Assembly (NCBI RefSeq): GCF_900343145.1
Contig: NZ_LT996886.1
Coordinates: 124,001 to 188,000, forward strand
Origin: Tessaracoccus timonensis
Lineage (GTDB): Bacteria; Actinomycetota; Actinomycetes; Propionibacteriales; Propionibacteriaceae
Length of the DNA: 64,000 nt
Direction of reading: 5' to 3'
Part shown: positions 44,188 to 52,241 of the stretch, piece after piece
How the letters are laid out: each line of letters begins with the position of its first letter
How positions within the stretch are numbered: the stretch's first letter is position 1
Program-made: the position numbers and the translations under genes
Notes under the pieces: generated by a model
Seen by the model: only the letters and a program-made list of their open reading frames with translations
Databases searched by the model: none
What the model was told of the DNA's origin: nothing

Positions 44188-45477
44188 TCAAGGATGCTCC
44201 CAGAGCGTGGCGACGGGCAGCACGTAGAGAGGAGGACCATCACCGCGATTGAGGGTTATCGCGCGTGAGCCTGTGTAGCAAAGAACCCGTGCGGCCACTC
44301 GATCACCCAGGCGCGTAGCGACAGCATCCAGGTTCTGCCATGCGCGCTCGTCCACGGACACCGCCGCCTTCACCTCGATGAGAACCAGCCGAGAGTCCGC
44401 AAGTTCAACGAGCAGATCTACTTCACGGTCTCGTTCGCGGAAGTGATGAACGGTGTAGCGCTCCTTCGACCAAGCAGCCTGAGCGCGCAGTTGCGTCGCG
44501 ACAAACCCTTCCAGCACAGCGCCAAACAGTTCTGCACCACCGGCAGCCCGGGCTTTATCGACGGTGAGCCCCGCCAGGAAACACGCCAGCCCTGAATCAG
44601 CGATCGCCACCTTGGGGCGCTTCACAGTGCGGTTGGTAAATCCGATGCCCCAGCCAGGAGTGGAGTCGATGAGGTACATGCGCTCTGCAAGACTCAAGTA
44701 ACTCGTGAGCGCTGTCTCGCTCACGCCTAGCGCCCTCGCAGTCTTCGCTTTGACAAGCTCCGATTGGCCCTGTGCCGCTAAGTACCGCAAGAGCGCAGAC
44801 AGATGCTCAGGGAAATCTCCCGCCCCAAGTTCAGCGGCATCGTGTTGCACTAAGGAGCTGAGATACGAGTCGAACCAACGAGCTTTTCGCCGCTCTCCGT
44901 CGCGTTGAGCAGGTACCGGGTAACCACCTTCGACGACGATCTGTCGAAGCGTCTCGCCGCTCGTGAAACCCTGACTTGACGCGCCCCCAGCAACGTTCTC
45001 TGCACCATTGAGGATCCATGCAACCCAATCCTCTGGATGGGCACGCTCGATCATCTCTCCGGGCGTGAATGGGTACAGGCGTAGAAACTCGGCGCGCCCA
45101 GCAAGGGAATCAGAAACCCCAGGCGTGCGGAGCAAATCGGATGACCCGGTCACTGCAAATCGACCCGGGCGACGATCAGCGTCGATCGTGCGCTTCAGCT
45201 CGAGAGCAAGAGATGGCACTCTCTGCGCTTCGTCAATGACCAACGTCTTTTCCGGCTGCTGAGCCAGGAAGGAGGCTGGGTCCAGCTGTGCAAAACTACG
45301 CTCAAGTGTGTCGTCCAGAGAGATGAAATGAGCATCTTTTGACGAGAGGGCTTGCTTCAACAGCGTTGATTTCCCCACCTGCCTTGCGCCCTGCACAACG
45401 AGCAGTGGGGAATCTTCGAGAATCTCCCGGGCTAGCATCACGGCATGGCGTGGGACCTCGCGTTCTGACAGTGTCAT
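44188..45477 (-). CDS. ATP-binding protein of AAA_14/DUF4143 type
   Basis: 429 aa. The AAA_14 domain carries Walker A (QGARQVGKST) and Walker B (TLVIDEAQRVP), followed by a DUF4143 C-terminal domain with an ESVK-like region (VDLLVELADSRLVLIEVKAA) that resembles a nuclease-like restriction fold. These proteins are common accessory genes of unknown role, often next to tandem repeats. Here the gene begins 19 bp from the tandem repeat array at 45496-45583. Confidence 0.88.
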   Translation of the reverse strand: MTLSEREVPRHAVMLAREILEDSPLLVVQGARQVGKSTLLKQALSSKDAHFISLDDTLERSFAQLDPASFLAQQPEKTLVIDEAQRVPSLALELKRTIDADRRPGRFAVTGSSDLLRTPGVSDSLAGRAEFLRLYPFTPGEMIERAHPEDWVAWILNGAENVAGGASSQGFTSGETLRQIVVEGGYPVPAQRDGERRKARWFDSYLSSLVQHDAAELGAGDFPEHLSALLRYLAAQGQSELVKAKTARALGVSETALTSYLSLAERMYLIDSTPGWGIGFTNRTVKRPKVAIADSGLACFLAGLTVDKARAAGGAELFGAVLEGFVATQLRAQAAWSKERYTVHHFRERDREVDLLVELADSRLVLIEVKAAVSVDERAWQNLDAVATRLGDRVAARVLCYTGSRAITLNRGDGPPLYVLPVATLWEHP

Positions 45478-45495
45478 GAACCCATACTACGATTA

Positions 45496-45583
45496 CAGCG
45501 CGAGGATTTGCCACCCTCAGCGCGAGGTTTTACCACCCCTAGCGCGAGGATTTGCCACCCCCAACGCGGGGATTTACCACCCC
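45496..45583. repeat. Four imperfect 21-23-bp tandem repeats
   Basis: Each unit contains CGCGAGG (or CGCGGGG) ATTTGCCACCC or TTTTACCACCC. Units start near 45496, 45518, 45541 and 45563. They fill the space between the DUF4143 ATPase (45477) and the HicB-like gene (45574) and overlap the end of the latter. They may be the promoter/operator of the ATPase gene. Confidence 0.9.
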
Positions 45584-45774
45584 AGCGATTCTGGTCTGAT
45601 GACTTCGAGGGCGATCTCAATTTCGGACTCGGGCATTCCAACAAGATGAGCGACTGGCTCACGCATCTCTTCCTCCGCCTGGCTGAGTGTGTGCGCCTGG
45701 CTGACAGCACCGTTATCAGATTCAAGAACCCACACACCGTCGCCGCGTTCGGCGATCACACTTACGGTCATCAT
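45574..45774 (-). CDS. HicB-like small protein
   Basis: 66 aa from ATG-ATG at 45774/45771, with a GGAGAGG site. Starts MTVSVIAERGDGVWVLES and ends in an acidic tail (ESEIEIALEVIRPES), similar to partial HicB-type antitoxin folds without the DNA-binding domain. No HicA toxin adjoins it. It could be an orphan antitoxin or regulator of the ATPase downstream. Confidence 0.6.
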   Translation of the reverse strand: MMTVSVIAERGDGVWVLESDNGAVSQAHTLSQAEEEMREPVAHLVGMPESEIEIALEVIRPESLGW

Positions 45775-45846
45775 CGGCGTGGTCCTCTCCAGCTGAGCGC
45801 ATCGACTTACTCGCCAATATTCTCAGACGCTCGAACAACGAGCTGA

Positions 45847-46543
45847 AGCCAATACGTGTATGCGGCGAATGGTCAGCGCTGGCGACGGGTGAGTGGTGGT
45901 CACCCGTGCGCGTTTTGCGCAATGCTCGCGACTCGCACTGACTACACCTCGCGGTTCTCGTTCGCTGGGTGAGAGGTATCACGACAATTGCGGCTGCACT
46001 ATGGCTGAGGTGTTCGACGATTGGGAGCCGTCTCACGCTGAGCGGCAGTAGAAGGCGCTCTACGAGGAGGCTCGGAAGGCCTGCGAGGAGAAGGGACTCG
46101 AGCCGAACCTGAAGAACATCTTGGCGCAGATGCGTGAGCTTGGTGACGGCACCATCCAAGACGCGCTCCCCTTCGACACGACGGGAGCGGAGATGAAGCC
46201 GCACGAGATCGAGTTCGAGGAGGCGTTCATCGCGGATGAACACGAAATACTGCGATGGGTACCCCAAGGGGGCGTAGACGCAACCGGTCGCATTCCAGCT
46301 CAAAGCGACTTCGAATAGGAGCCGGGTTGCCTCCTCGAACTCAAGCGAACAGGCAAGCCGGGGACGATGAAGCGCTACATCAAGTACAATCTCGTGAAGG
46401 GTATGCGCATCTTCATGGTCGACTTCGGGGACATTCGTCCAGCCACCAAGGAACTACGTAGCTTGCGGAAGCTCGCGCCCGAAGGCAATCCCGGCTTCGA
46501 GCTCTGGGCCTTCTGGGATGGCCATCTCGAAAGCCTGCAGTAA
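45847..46543 (+). pseudogene. Degraded phage minor head (MuF-type) gene with a toxin-like C-terminus
   Basis: One frame (45847-45972) reads GQRWRRVSGGHPCAFCAML. Removing one G near 45967 continues into GERYHDNCGCTMAEVF. Both are hallmark Cys/His patterns of MuF-type minor capsid proteins. The second frame continues to a TAA at 46541 in a single frame broken only by TAG codons at 46049 and 46316. After the second TAG, LLELKRTG and later KRYIKYNLVKGMRIFMVDF recall the E-x-K core of CdiA-C-like nuclease toxins. That part is a weak assignment. Confidence 0.65.
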
Positions 46544-46692
46544 TGCAGGAGCCGTGACGCTCCGGTTTTGCTGTAGTCCTGTTTCAACTACATCCCGGGT
46601 CTGCGGCTCCTGCCTGCACTACTCTACCCCACTCAAGCTTGGGTGTCAGCAACCGGCGTTGCACCGGGTCTGAATAACCTGCACCTTCGGGC

Positions 46693-47109
46693 GTGGAGGA
46701 GTCGGCGCCCTCGGCAGCCACCAACGCCAGGCCCAGTAGGTGTTCCTGCGGGGTTTCTCATGGCCAGCCCGAGCAGGCGAAGCCCGAGTTTCAGCCGATC
46801 ACGTCGCAGGAGCAGCTCAACGCGCTTCTGGGTGACCGGCTGGCTCGCGAGCGGACGAAGTTCGCTGACTATGACAAGCTGAAGGCAAAGGCCGAGAAGG
46901 CCAACCTGTCGGAGCTGGAGAAGGCGACCAAGGCGAATGCGCAGCTCAAGCAAGAACTCGAAGTGTTCAAGCTGAGGGACTTGCACAGTCAGGTTGCCGC
47001 GTCCAAGGGGTTCTCCCTGGAGGCTGCTGCGCATCTCGTCGGTCCGCACCTTTCCAAAAGCACGCTCGCATTCCCTAAACATGCCCCAACAACGCGATAT
47101 ATCACCTAA
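46693..47109 (+). pseudogene. Degraded phage scaffolding protein
   Basis: The part from about 46795 encodes TSQEQLNALLGDRLARERTK and a Lys/Ala/Glu-rich coiled coil up to AAHLVG. This is typical of actinophage scaffolding proteins, which sit after the MuF gene. The N-terminus is in disorder and the C-terminus is short, ending at 47109. It fits the degraded MuF gene upstream as a leftover head module. Confidence 0.7.
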
Positions 47110-47149
47110 GGGACCAATTCTGCGCTGGCGCCCTGCTCAAGATTGATAG

Positions 47150-47455
47150 TCACACGAGTGCCGCTTCGAGGGCTTCACGCACGATCTGGGAGCGTCGTTT
47201 TCCGGTGCTGGCGACCGCGCGATCCAGCTTGGCGCTGAGCTCCTCTGGAAGACGGACAGTGACGGATGGAGAGTGGACGCCGGGAGCGCTCAGCGACGGC
47301 CGCCCCGCGCTACGGGCTTCTGCGGCTGCCTCGACGAACTCCCCCACCACCTCATCCGTCAGACGTCGCCCGGTGCTGGTGCGCACATCTTCAGTGTCGA
47401 GATCAACGTCGGACCCAATTGGGGTATCCAGGGTGACCTTGGGTGCTTCACGCAT
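47150..47455 (-). CDS. Ribbon-helix-helix (CopG-like) antitoxin
   Basis: 101 aa. The C-terminal part VTVRLPEELSAKLDRAVAST then KRRSQIVREALEAAL is a ribbon-helix-helix DNA-binding domain. The N-terminal part is a flexible, acidic antitoxin-like segment. The ATG follows the upstream toxin-like gene's stop by 1 bp, with GAGAGGATAC as its ribosome-binding site. It is expected to neutralise and autorepress. Confidence 0.85.
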   Translation of the reverse strand: MREAPKVTLDTPIGSDVDLDTEDVRTSTGRRLTDEVVGEFVEAAAEARSAGRPSLSAPGVHSPSVTVRLPEELSAKLDRAVASTGKRRSQIVREALEAALV

Positions 47456-47456
47456 G

Positions 47457-47687
47457 TCAGTATCCTCTCAGCGCCGTAGGCATGGCGTGGATGACGAGGA
47501 GGCCTTCGGGTACTTCGACGGCGATGATTTCGAGTTCGCATTCTCGGTCGTCGACTCCGATGTAGAGCCATCCCGCGTCACCGCGTTTGGTGGTGGTCGG
47601 TGTGGGCTCGGTTGTGGCCACGACGTGGCGGACGTGGGCTTTACCGACGCGGTGCTTGCGAGCCGCCTGCGTGAACCTCAACTCCAC
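47457..47687 (-). CDS. Toxin-like small protein of an RHH toxin-antitoxin pair
   Basis: 77 aa from a GTG at 47687 (VELRFTQAARKHRV); TTG 47723 or GTG 47705 would extend it. Conserved pattern FTQAARKHRVGKAHVRHVV ... LYIGVDD ... LEIIAVEV ... VIHAMPTALR is seen in actinobacterial proteins found next to CopG-type antitoxins. The biochemical activity is not known to me. It is encoded upstream of the antitoxin (toxin-first order). Confidence 0.75.
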   Translation of the reverse strand: MELRFTQAARKHRVGKAHVRHVVATTEPTPTTTKRGDAGWLYIGVDDRECELEIIAVEVPEGLLVIHAMPTALRGY

Positions 47688-48019
47688 ACACCCATTGTGC
47701 CTCACACAATCCAACTTAGGCAAGGCATAGCTCTAGGTAGTTCGCCAGGCGGATTCCCATACGTTCACGGCAATCTTGGCCGTATCACCCGAAACAAGGC
47801 ACTCGGTTCGGGCCTACGCTCCCAGCTCTCCCCTCCCCTAAAAGCCCACGACTGATGGCAAGAGGGGCCGAGCCCAGCAAATCCGGTTTCGATACGCGAG
47901 CTACACCCGCTACTCAACCGCCAAGGCTGGGCACCCAATCCTTTAGCCGACGCACACCCCCCCGATGATTGAGCCGCTGCCGAAGGCAGCGAGTCGAGAT
48001 AACCCCAGATGAGCTTCAG

Positions 48020-48059
48020 TGGCAGAAATGCGCCCAAACATGGACGGGAATCTGCCACC
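48020..48059. repeat. Dispersed palindrome, family A, copy 2
   Basis: GTGGCAGA / TCTGCCAC form the outer stem, and GCGCCCAAACATGGACGG is inside. CTGCCACCTAA is shared exactly with copy 1 at 11486-11533. Confidence 0.75.
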
Positions 48060-48250
48060 TAAGCGGGTGTGGTTTCGATACGCGAGCTTCGCTCGCTACT
48101 CAACCAGCGAAATGAGCAGCGCCCAACCGCCACGACGAGGAGGTGACGAGTCGGCCTGTACAGCTCTTAGAGACGCTGCACCCGAAGCCCACCCGACCGC
48201 GTGCGCTGCGTGTGCGCTACGAGACCACGAGCTCCCTCGTTTTGCGCTAC

Positions 48251-48300
48251 GTTCTCGTACATTTCCGTACATTTCCACACGTTCCCTAACGTTCCCCGAA
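48251..48300. repeat. Five 10-bp tandem units
   Basis: GTTCTCGTAC, ATTTCCGTAC, ATTTCCACAC, GTTCCCTAAC, GTTCCCCGAA: five decamers with a shared TTCC core. No gene is associated; about 60 bp from the rnpB 3' end. Confidence 0.7.
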
Positions 48301-48358
48301 ACGCGTTCTGACAACGTCAAACACCGCCCACAAGGGGCGATATCACGATACGGAGGGG

Positions 48359-48733
48359 ACGAGCCGGCCTATAAGCCGGGTTTTGTAGTCGGTGATCATC
48401 TATCTAAGGCGGCGCGTTGCCGCGTCGCTCAAGCAACCTACCCGGGCACCTCGCGCGAGCAGCGCTCCGACGGTGTCCGCAGCCGGCGAAACCGGCCTTC
48501 TTGGTCTTGCTCCAGGTGGGGTTTACCAAGCCGCCCCAGTCACCTGGGACGCTGGGGGTCTCTTACACCTCCGTTTCACCCTTACCCGTTGCCGGGCGGT
48601 CTGTTTTCTGTGGCACTATCCCGCGGGTCACCCCGGGTGGGCGTTACCCACCACCTTGCTCTATGGAGCCCGGACTTTCCTCAGCCCTGCATCAGGGCCG
48701 CGATCACCCGGCCGACTCGTCCGTCGGACGATT
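48359..48733 (-). ncRNA. rnpB: RNase P RNA, bacterial type A
   Basis: Read on the minus strand it begins near GGCCGGGTGATCGCGGCCC. The universal P4 element follows as GAGGAAAGTCCGGGCTCC, then ACAGAAAACAGACCGCC, GGTAAGGGTGAAACGG and AGAGACCCCC. It ends around CTATAAGCCGG (second P4 strand region and 3' stem). Long open frames on the plus strand over this stretch are false. Ends are approximate to about 10 nt. Confidence 0.93.
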
Positions 48734-48786
48734 CTATCGGCACCGCATGGCAGCGTCGCACCCAAAACGGCGTACACTCATCATTC

Positions 48787-50118
48787 GTGGCTCTTCCCTT
48801 CAGGGGCTCGCGTCCGACGCGCACCATCCTGTTCGGTTTCTTGCTGGCGCTTATCATTGGCACCGGGCTGTTGATGCTTCCCATCTCCACCCAGTCCCCC
48901 GGCGGCATCCCGCTCCTGCCGGCGCTGTTCACGGCGACGTCGGCGCTGTGCGTCACGGGGCTGTCCGACGTCGACGTGCCCACGTACTGGACCCCATTCG
49001 GGCACGTCGTGATCATGTTCCTCATCCAAATCGGCGGCTTCGGAGTCATGAGCTTCGCCACGCTACTGAGCCTGCGCGTGATGGGGAAAGTCTCGCTGGG
49101 CAGCCGCATCACGGCGGCGACCGAAGCGCACGGTTCCGTCGGCGGCCTCCGCCCACTACTGCGACGGGTCCTCGTCACTGGCCTCGTGATCGAGGGCATC
49201 GTCATGGCGGCACTCACCATCCGACTACTCACGCTGGGGTACTCTGTCGGAGATTCCCTCTGGTACGGGCTCTTCCACGCGGTGTCGTCGTTCAACAACG
49301 CCGGGTTCTCGCTGTTCCCCGGCAACATGACGCCCTTCGTCGGCGACTGGGGCATCTGCCTTCCCATCATGGGCGCCATCATCGTCGGCGGGCTCGGGTT
49401 CCCCGTGCTGCACCAACTCGCCAGGGCGTACCGGCATCCGCACCGGTGGACCATGCACACCCGCATGGTGTTGTTCGGCACCGCCGTGCTGCTCGTGCTC
49501 TCGTCGATCTACGTCACCGTGCTCGAATGGAACAACCCGAAGACGCTGGGCGAACTCCCCTGGCACTCCCGCATCCTCGCCGGGGCGTTCCAAGCCGTCC
49601 AGACCCGCACCGCTGGCTTCAACTCCGTCGACATCGGCTCACTCCATGACTCGACGCTGTTCGGCATGGACATGCTGATGTTCATCGGCGGCGGCCCAGC
49701 GGGCACCGCAGGCGGTATCAAGATCACGACGTTCTTCGTCTTACTGTTCATCGCTTGGGCAGAAATCCGGGGTGACAGCGCCGTCAACATCTTCGGCCGT
49801 CGCCTGTCCCGCTCGCTGCACCGGCAGGCGATCACCGTCGCGTTGCTCGCCTCCGCCGTCGTCGGATTGGCGACGCTCGCGCTCCTCGTGCTCTCGCCAT
49901 TCTCGCTCGACCAATCACTGTTCGAAGCCATCTCCGCGTTCGGCACCGTCGGGCTCTCGACGGGGATCACAGCGCAGCTCAACCCCGCATGCCAGCTGGT
50001 CCTCATCGGCCTTATGATCGTGGGGCGGCTCGGCCCCATCACCGTCGCCACGGCACTCGCAGCACCCACCACGAAGCGGCACTACCAGCTTCCTAAGGAA
50101 AGGCCGATCATTGGTTAA
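48787..50118 (+). CDS. trkH: TrkH-type potassium uptake channel subunit
   Basis: 443 aa from a GTG at 48787; longer upstream frames would read through rnpB. About 10 membrane segments, with the four filter-region repeats (TATSALCVTGLSDVD, VSSFNNAGFSLF, QTRTAGFNSVD and GTVGLSTGIT). K+ (or Na+/K+) uptake in the membrane. TACACT lies 8 bp before GTG, suggesting a leaderless start. It overlaps trkA by 8 bp. Confidence 0.93.
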   Translation: MALPFRGSRPTRTILFGFLLALIIGTGLLMLPISTQSPGGIPLLPALFTATSALCVTGLSDVDVPTYWTPFGHVVIMFLIQIGGFGVMSFATLLSLRVMGKVSLGSRITAATEAHGSVGGLRPLLRRVLVTGLVIEGIVMAALTIRLLTLGYSVGDSLWYGLFHAVSSFNNAGFSLFPGNMTPFVGDWGICLPIMGAIIVGGLGFPVLHQLARAYRHPHRWTMHTRMVLFGTAVLLVLSSIYVTVLEWNNPKTLGELPWHSRILAGAFQAVQTRTAGFNSVDIGSLHDSTLFGMDMLMFIGGGPAGTAGGIKITTFFVLLFIAWAEIRGDSAVNIFGRRLSRSLHRQAITVALLASAVVGLATLALLVLSPFSLDQSLFEAISAFGTVGLSTGITAQLNPACQLVLIGLMIVGRLGPITVATALAAPTTKRHYQLPKERPIIG

Positions 50119-50800
50119 CAGACTCTCTAGGCGCTCCGTCCACGACAAGCGCGCCGACTCCGTCGCCGTCATCGGCCTCGGGCGTTTCGGCGCATCGGTC
50201 GCCCTCGAGCTCATGGGCATCGGCGCGGAGGTGTTCGGCATCGATGCCGACGAAGAGGTCGTCCAGCGCTTCAACGGCCAGCTCACCAACGTCGTCCAGG
50301 CGGACACCACCGACGAGGTCGCCCTCCAGGAACTCTCCCTCGCCGAGTTCGACAAAGTCGTGGTCTCCATCGGGTCGAAGCTCGAGGCCAGCATCCTCAC
50401 CTGCTCACTGCTGCTGGACATGGGGGTGCCCGACGTGTGGGCGAAGGCGACGAGCATCCCCCATGGCCGCATTCTCAGCCAGCTGGGCGCCCACCACGTC
50501 GTCTACCCGGAAACGGAGATGGGCAGACGCATCGCCCACCGCGTCCGCGGGGCACTGCTCGACTTCATCGAGATCGGCACCGACTTCGCCCTCGTGCGCA
50601 CCGAGGTGCCCGCTGCCCTCGCGGGCGGCACCATCGACGAAACGCTCTGCTGGCGGAAATACAAGGTGAAGCCCGTGGCCGTGAAGTCACCGTCGCTGGG
50701 CTGGATGCCCATCGTGAGCGACACCATCGTCAACGAGGGCGACCTCATCCAGGTCGTCGGCAAGATCGAGCACGTTGAGGCGTTCGCTCGCGTGCAGTGA
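50111..50800 (+). CDS. trkA: TrkA/KtrA-type regulatory subunit
   Basis: 229 aa from a TTG at 50111 with AAGGAAAGG upstream. The RCK N-terminal domain (SVAVIGLGRFGASVALELM, about 17-35) binds NAD(P) or ATP. A C-terminal TrkA_C domain (about 150-225) follows. It gates the TrkH channel made by the overlapping upstream gene. Confidence 0.92.
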   Translation: MVNRLSRRSVHDKRADSVAVIGLGRFGASVALELMGIGAEVFGIDADEEVVQRFNGQLTNVVQADTTDEVALQELSLAEFDKVVVSIGSKLEASILTCSLLLDMGVPDVWAKATSIPHGRILSQLGAHHVVYPETEMGRRIAHRVRGALLDFIEIGTDFALVRTEVPAALAGGTIDETLCWRKYKVKPVAVKSPSLGWMPIVSDTIVNEGDLIQVVGKIEHVEAFARVQ

Positions 50801-52234
50801 TTAGTTCACCCGAGTGAGTTTCACGTTCCCCTGCTCCACATCGACGCGGTCGATCCGCACGCGAATCACCTCGCCGACATCGCTCGGTTTGGCCGTCACG
50901 GCTAGTTCCACCGCCGACTCGAAGATCTGCACGACGCCACGCTTATTCTTGGGATTCACGTCGACGAGAACCCCCTCCATCGTCTGCCCCTCGCAGCCCG
51001 CGAGCACCAGCGCTTCCGCGATGTCCATCACGCCGCGCTCGTACGCCCGCGCACGCCTGCCCGACTCACGCATAACCTCAGGGAGATCGTCGAGCCCGTC
51101 CAGCGCCCATTGCGGAATGTCCTGGCCCTGCGCATGGGCGAGGCAGATCTCCAGCACGTAGCGGTCGACCAGTCGACGCAGGGGCGCCGTCGTGTGCGTG
51201 TAGGGGGCGCCGAGCGCAGCCTGAGCGAGGTCGCCGTCGGGCGCCCCACCTGTGAACGTGCGGTAGTCGGCGCCGCGGAACAACACGGTGCACTTCATCA
51301 GCACAGCCAGTTGCTGGGGATCGTTCGGATCGAGGCGTCGCACGAAGTCAGGGTACGTTTCCGCGTCATCCCATGGCACGCCGATAGTGGCCGCCGCACG
51401 CTTCAGCCGTCGGACGGATTCTGGCTCGGCTGCGGGGAGGGTGCGCAACACGCCGGTGCCGCCGTCGATCTGCATCTGAGCGGCCACAAACCCCGTCAGC
51501 AGCGAGATCTGCGCGTTCCAATCCTCGACGGGATGCAGCGTGCGAAATGTGAGGCTCCAGGCGTCCTCATTTTCGACGATCTCTTGTTCCGGCAGATTGA
51601 GGGAGATGCCGCCCCGCTCCTGCTCCAACTGTTGGCGCAGCCGTCCCACTTCGGGCAGCAGCGCGACGCTCGGATGCGCGCGGCCGGCGTCGACGTCGGC
51701 CTGTACTTGGTCGTAGTTGAGCTTCGCTCGGTTGCGCACCACCGCACGCTCGACGGTGGCTTCTCGCACCCGACCCTGAGCGTCGAGATGGTGACTCCAC
51801 AGCACTGCCGGGCGGGGTCTGCCGTCGGCCAAGAGCGACGCCGCGTCCTCCGACAGCGCCGGCGGGTGCAGCGGAACCCGGGCCCCCGGAGCGTAGAGAG
51901 TCTGCCCGCGCCGATGCGCCTCGACGTCGATCGGCGAGCCCGGCTCCACCCAGTGCCCCACATCAGCGATCGCGTAGTGCACGACGAAACCGTCGTCCTC
52001 TCGTGCGATGTGCATCGCCTGATCGAGGTCCATCGACGACGCCGGATCAATCGTGACGAACTCGATGTCGGTCCTATCGACGTGCGCCTCGCACGCAGGT
52101 GGGTGCTGGCGCAGCTGCTCTGCCTGGTCGAGCACCGCCTTCGGGAGCTCGAGCGGCAACTCCAGCTTGCGCTGTAGCTTCGCTATCGCGGAGCGCGCCT
52201 TCTGCGGCACTTCGTTGAGGCGATGGTGGCGCAT
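50801..52234 (-). CDS. RNB domain exoribonuclease (RNase II/R type)
   Basis: 477 aa. RNB catalytic pattern VTIDPASSMDLDQAMHI (metal-binding Asp) and YTHTTAPLRRLVDRYVLEI. A C-terminal S1-like strand region (VEGVLVDVNPKNKRGVVQIF) is present. Cold-shock domains usual in RNase R are missing at the N-terminus, so it is a short form. Its start lies 7 bp after the zinc-ribbon gene stop, suggesting a transcript. Confidence 0.9.
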   Translation of the reverse strand: MRHHRLNEVPQKARSAIAKLQRKLELPLELPKAVLDQAEQLRQHPPACEAHVDRTDIEFVTIDPASSMDLDQAMHIAREDDGFVVHYAIADVGHWVEPGSPIDVEAHRRGQTLYAPGARVPLHPPALSEDAASLLADGRPRPAVLWSHHLDAQGRVREATVERAVVRNRAKLNYDQVQADVDAGRAHPSVALLPEVGRLRQQLEQERGGISLNLPEQEIVENEDAWSLTFRTLHPVEDWNAQISLLTGFVAAQMQIDGGTGVLRTLPAAEPESVRRLKRAAATIGVPWDDAETYPDFVRRLDPNDPQQLAVLMKCTVLFRGADYRTFTGGAPDGDLAQAALGAPYTHTTAPLRRLVDRYVLEICLAHAQGQDIPQWALDGLDDLPEVMRESGRRARAYERGVMDIAEALVLAGCEGQTMEGVLVDVNPKNKRGVVQIFESAVELAVTAKPSDVGEVIRVRIDRVDVEQGNVKLTRVN

Positions 52235-52241
52235 GACAGGT

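Larger units (their letters stand above)
47724..48358. other. Intergenic zone of dispersed repeats
   Basis: Contains family C repeats (47880-48000, 48068-48110), family A palindrome copy 2 (48020-48059) and a decamer array (48251-48300). Open frames here have no protein-like features. The zone ends just downstream of the rnpB 3' end. Confidence 0.7.

Noticed and set aside
45496-45583. CRISPR array
   Set aside because: Units are contiguous, without unique spacers, and differ from each other.
45722-46303. 193-aa minus-strand frame opposite the MuF remnant
   Set aside because: Plus-strand frames carry the recognisable phage motifs; this is a shadow.
48019-48786. N-terminal extension of TrkH in the same frame
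   Set aside because: Would translate through rnpB and repeats; GTG at 48787 with a -10 is the better start.
48417-49649. 410-aa plus-strand frame over rnpB and trkH
   Set aside because: Overlaps RNase P RNA and out of frame with TrkH; no protein features.
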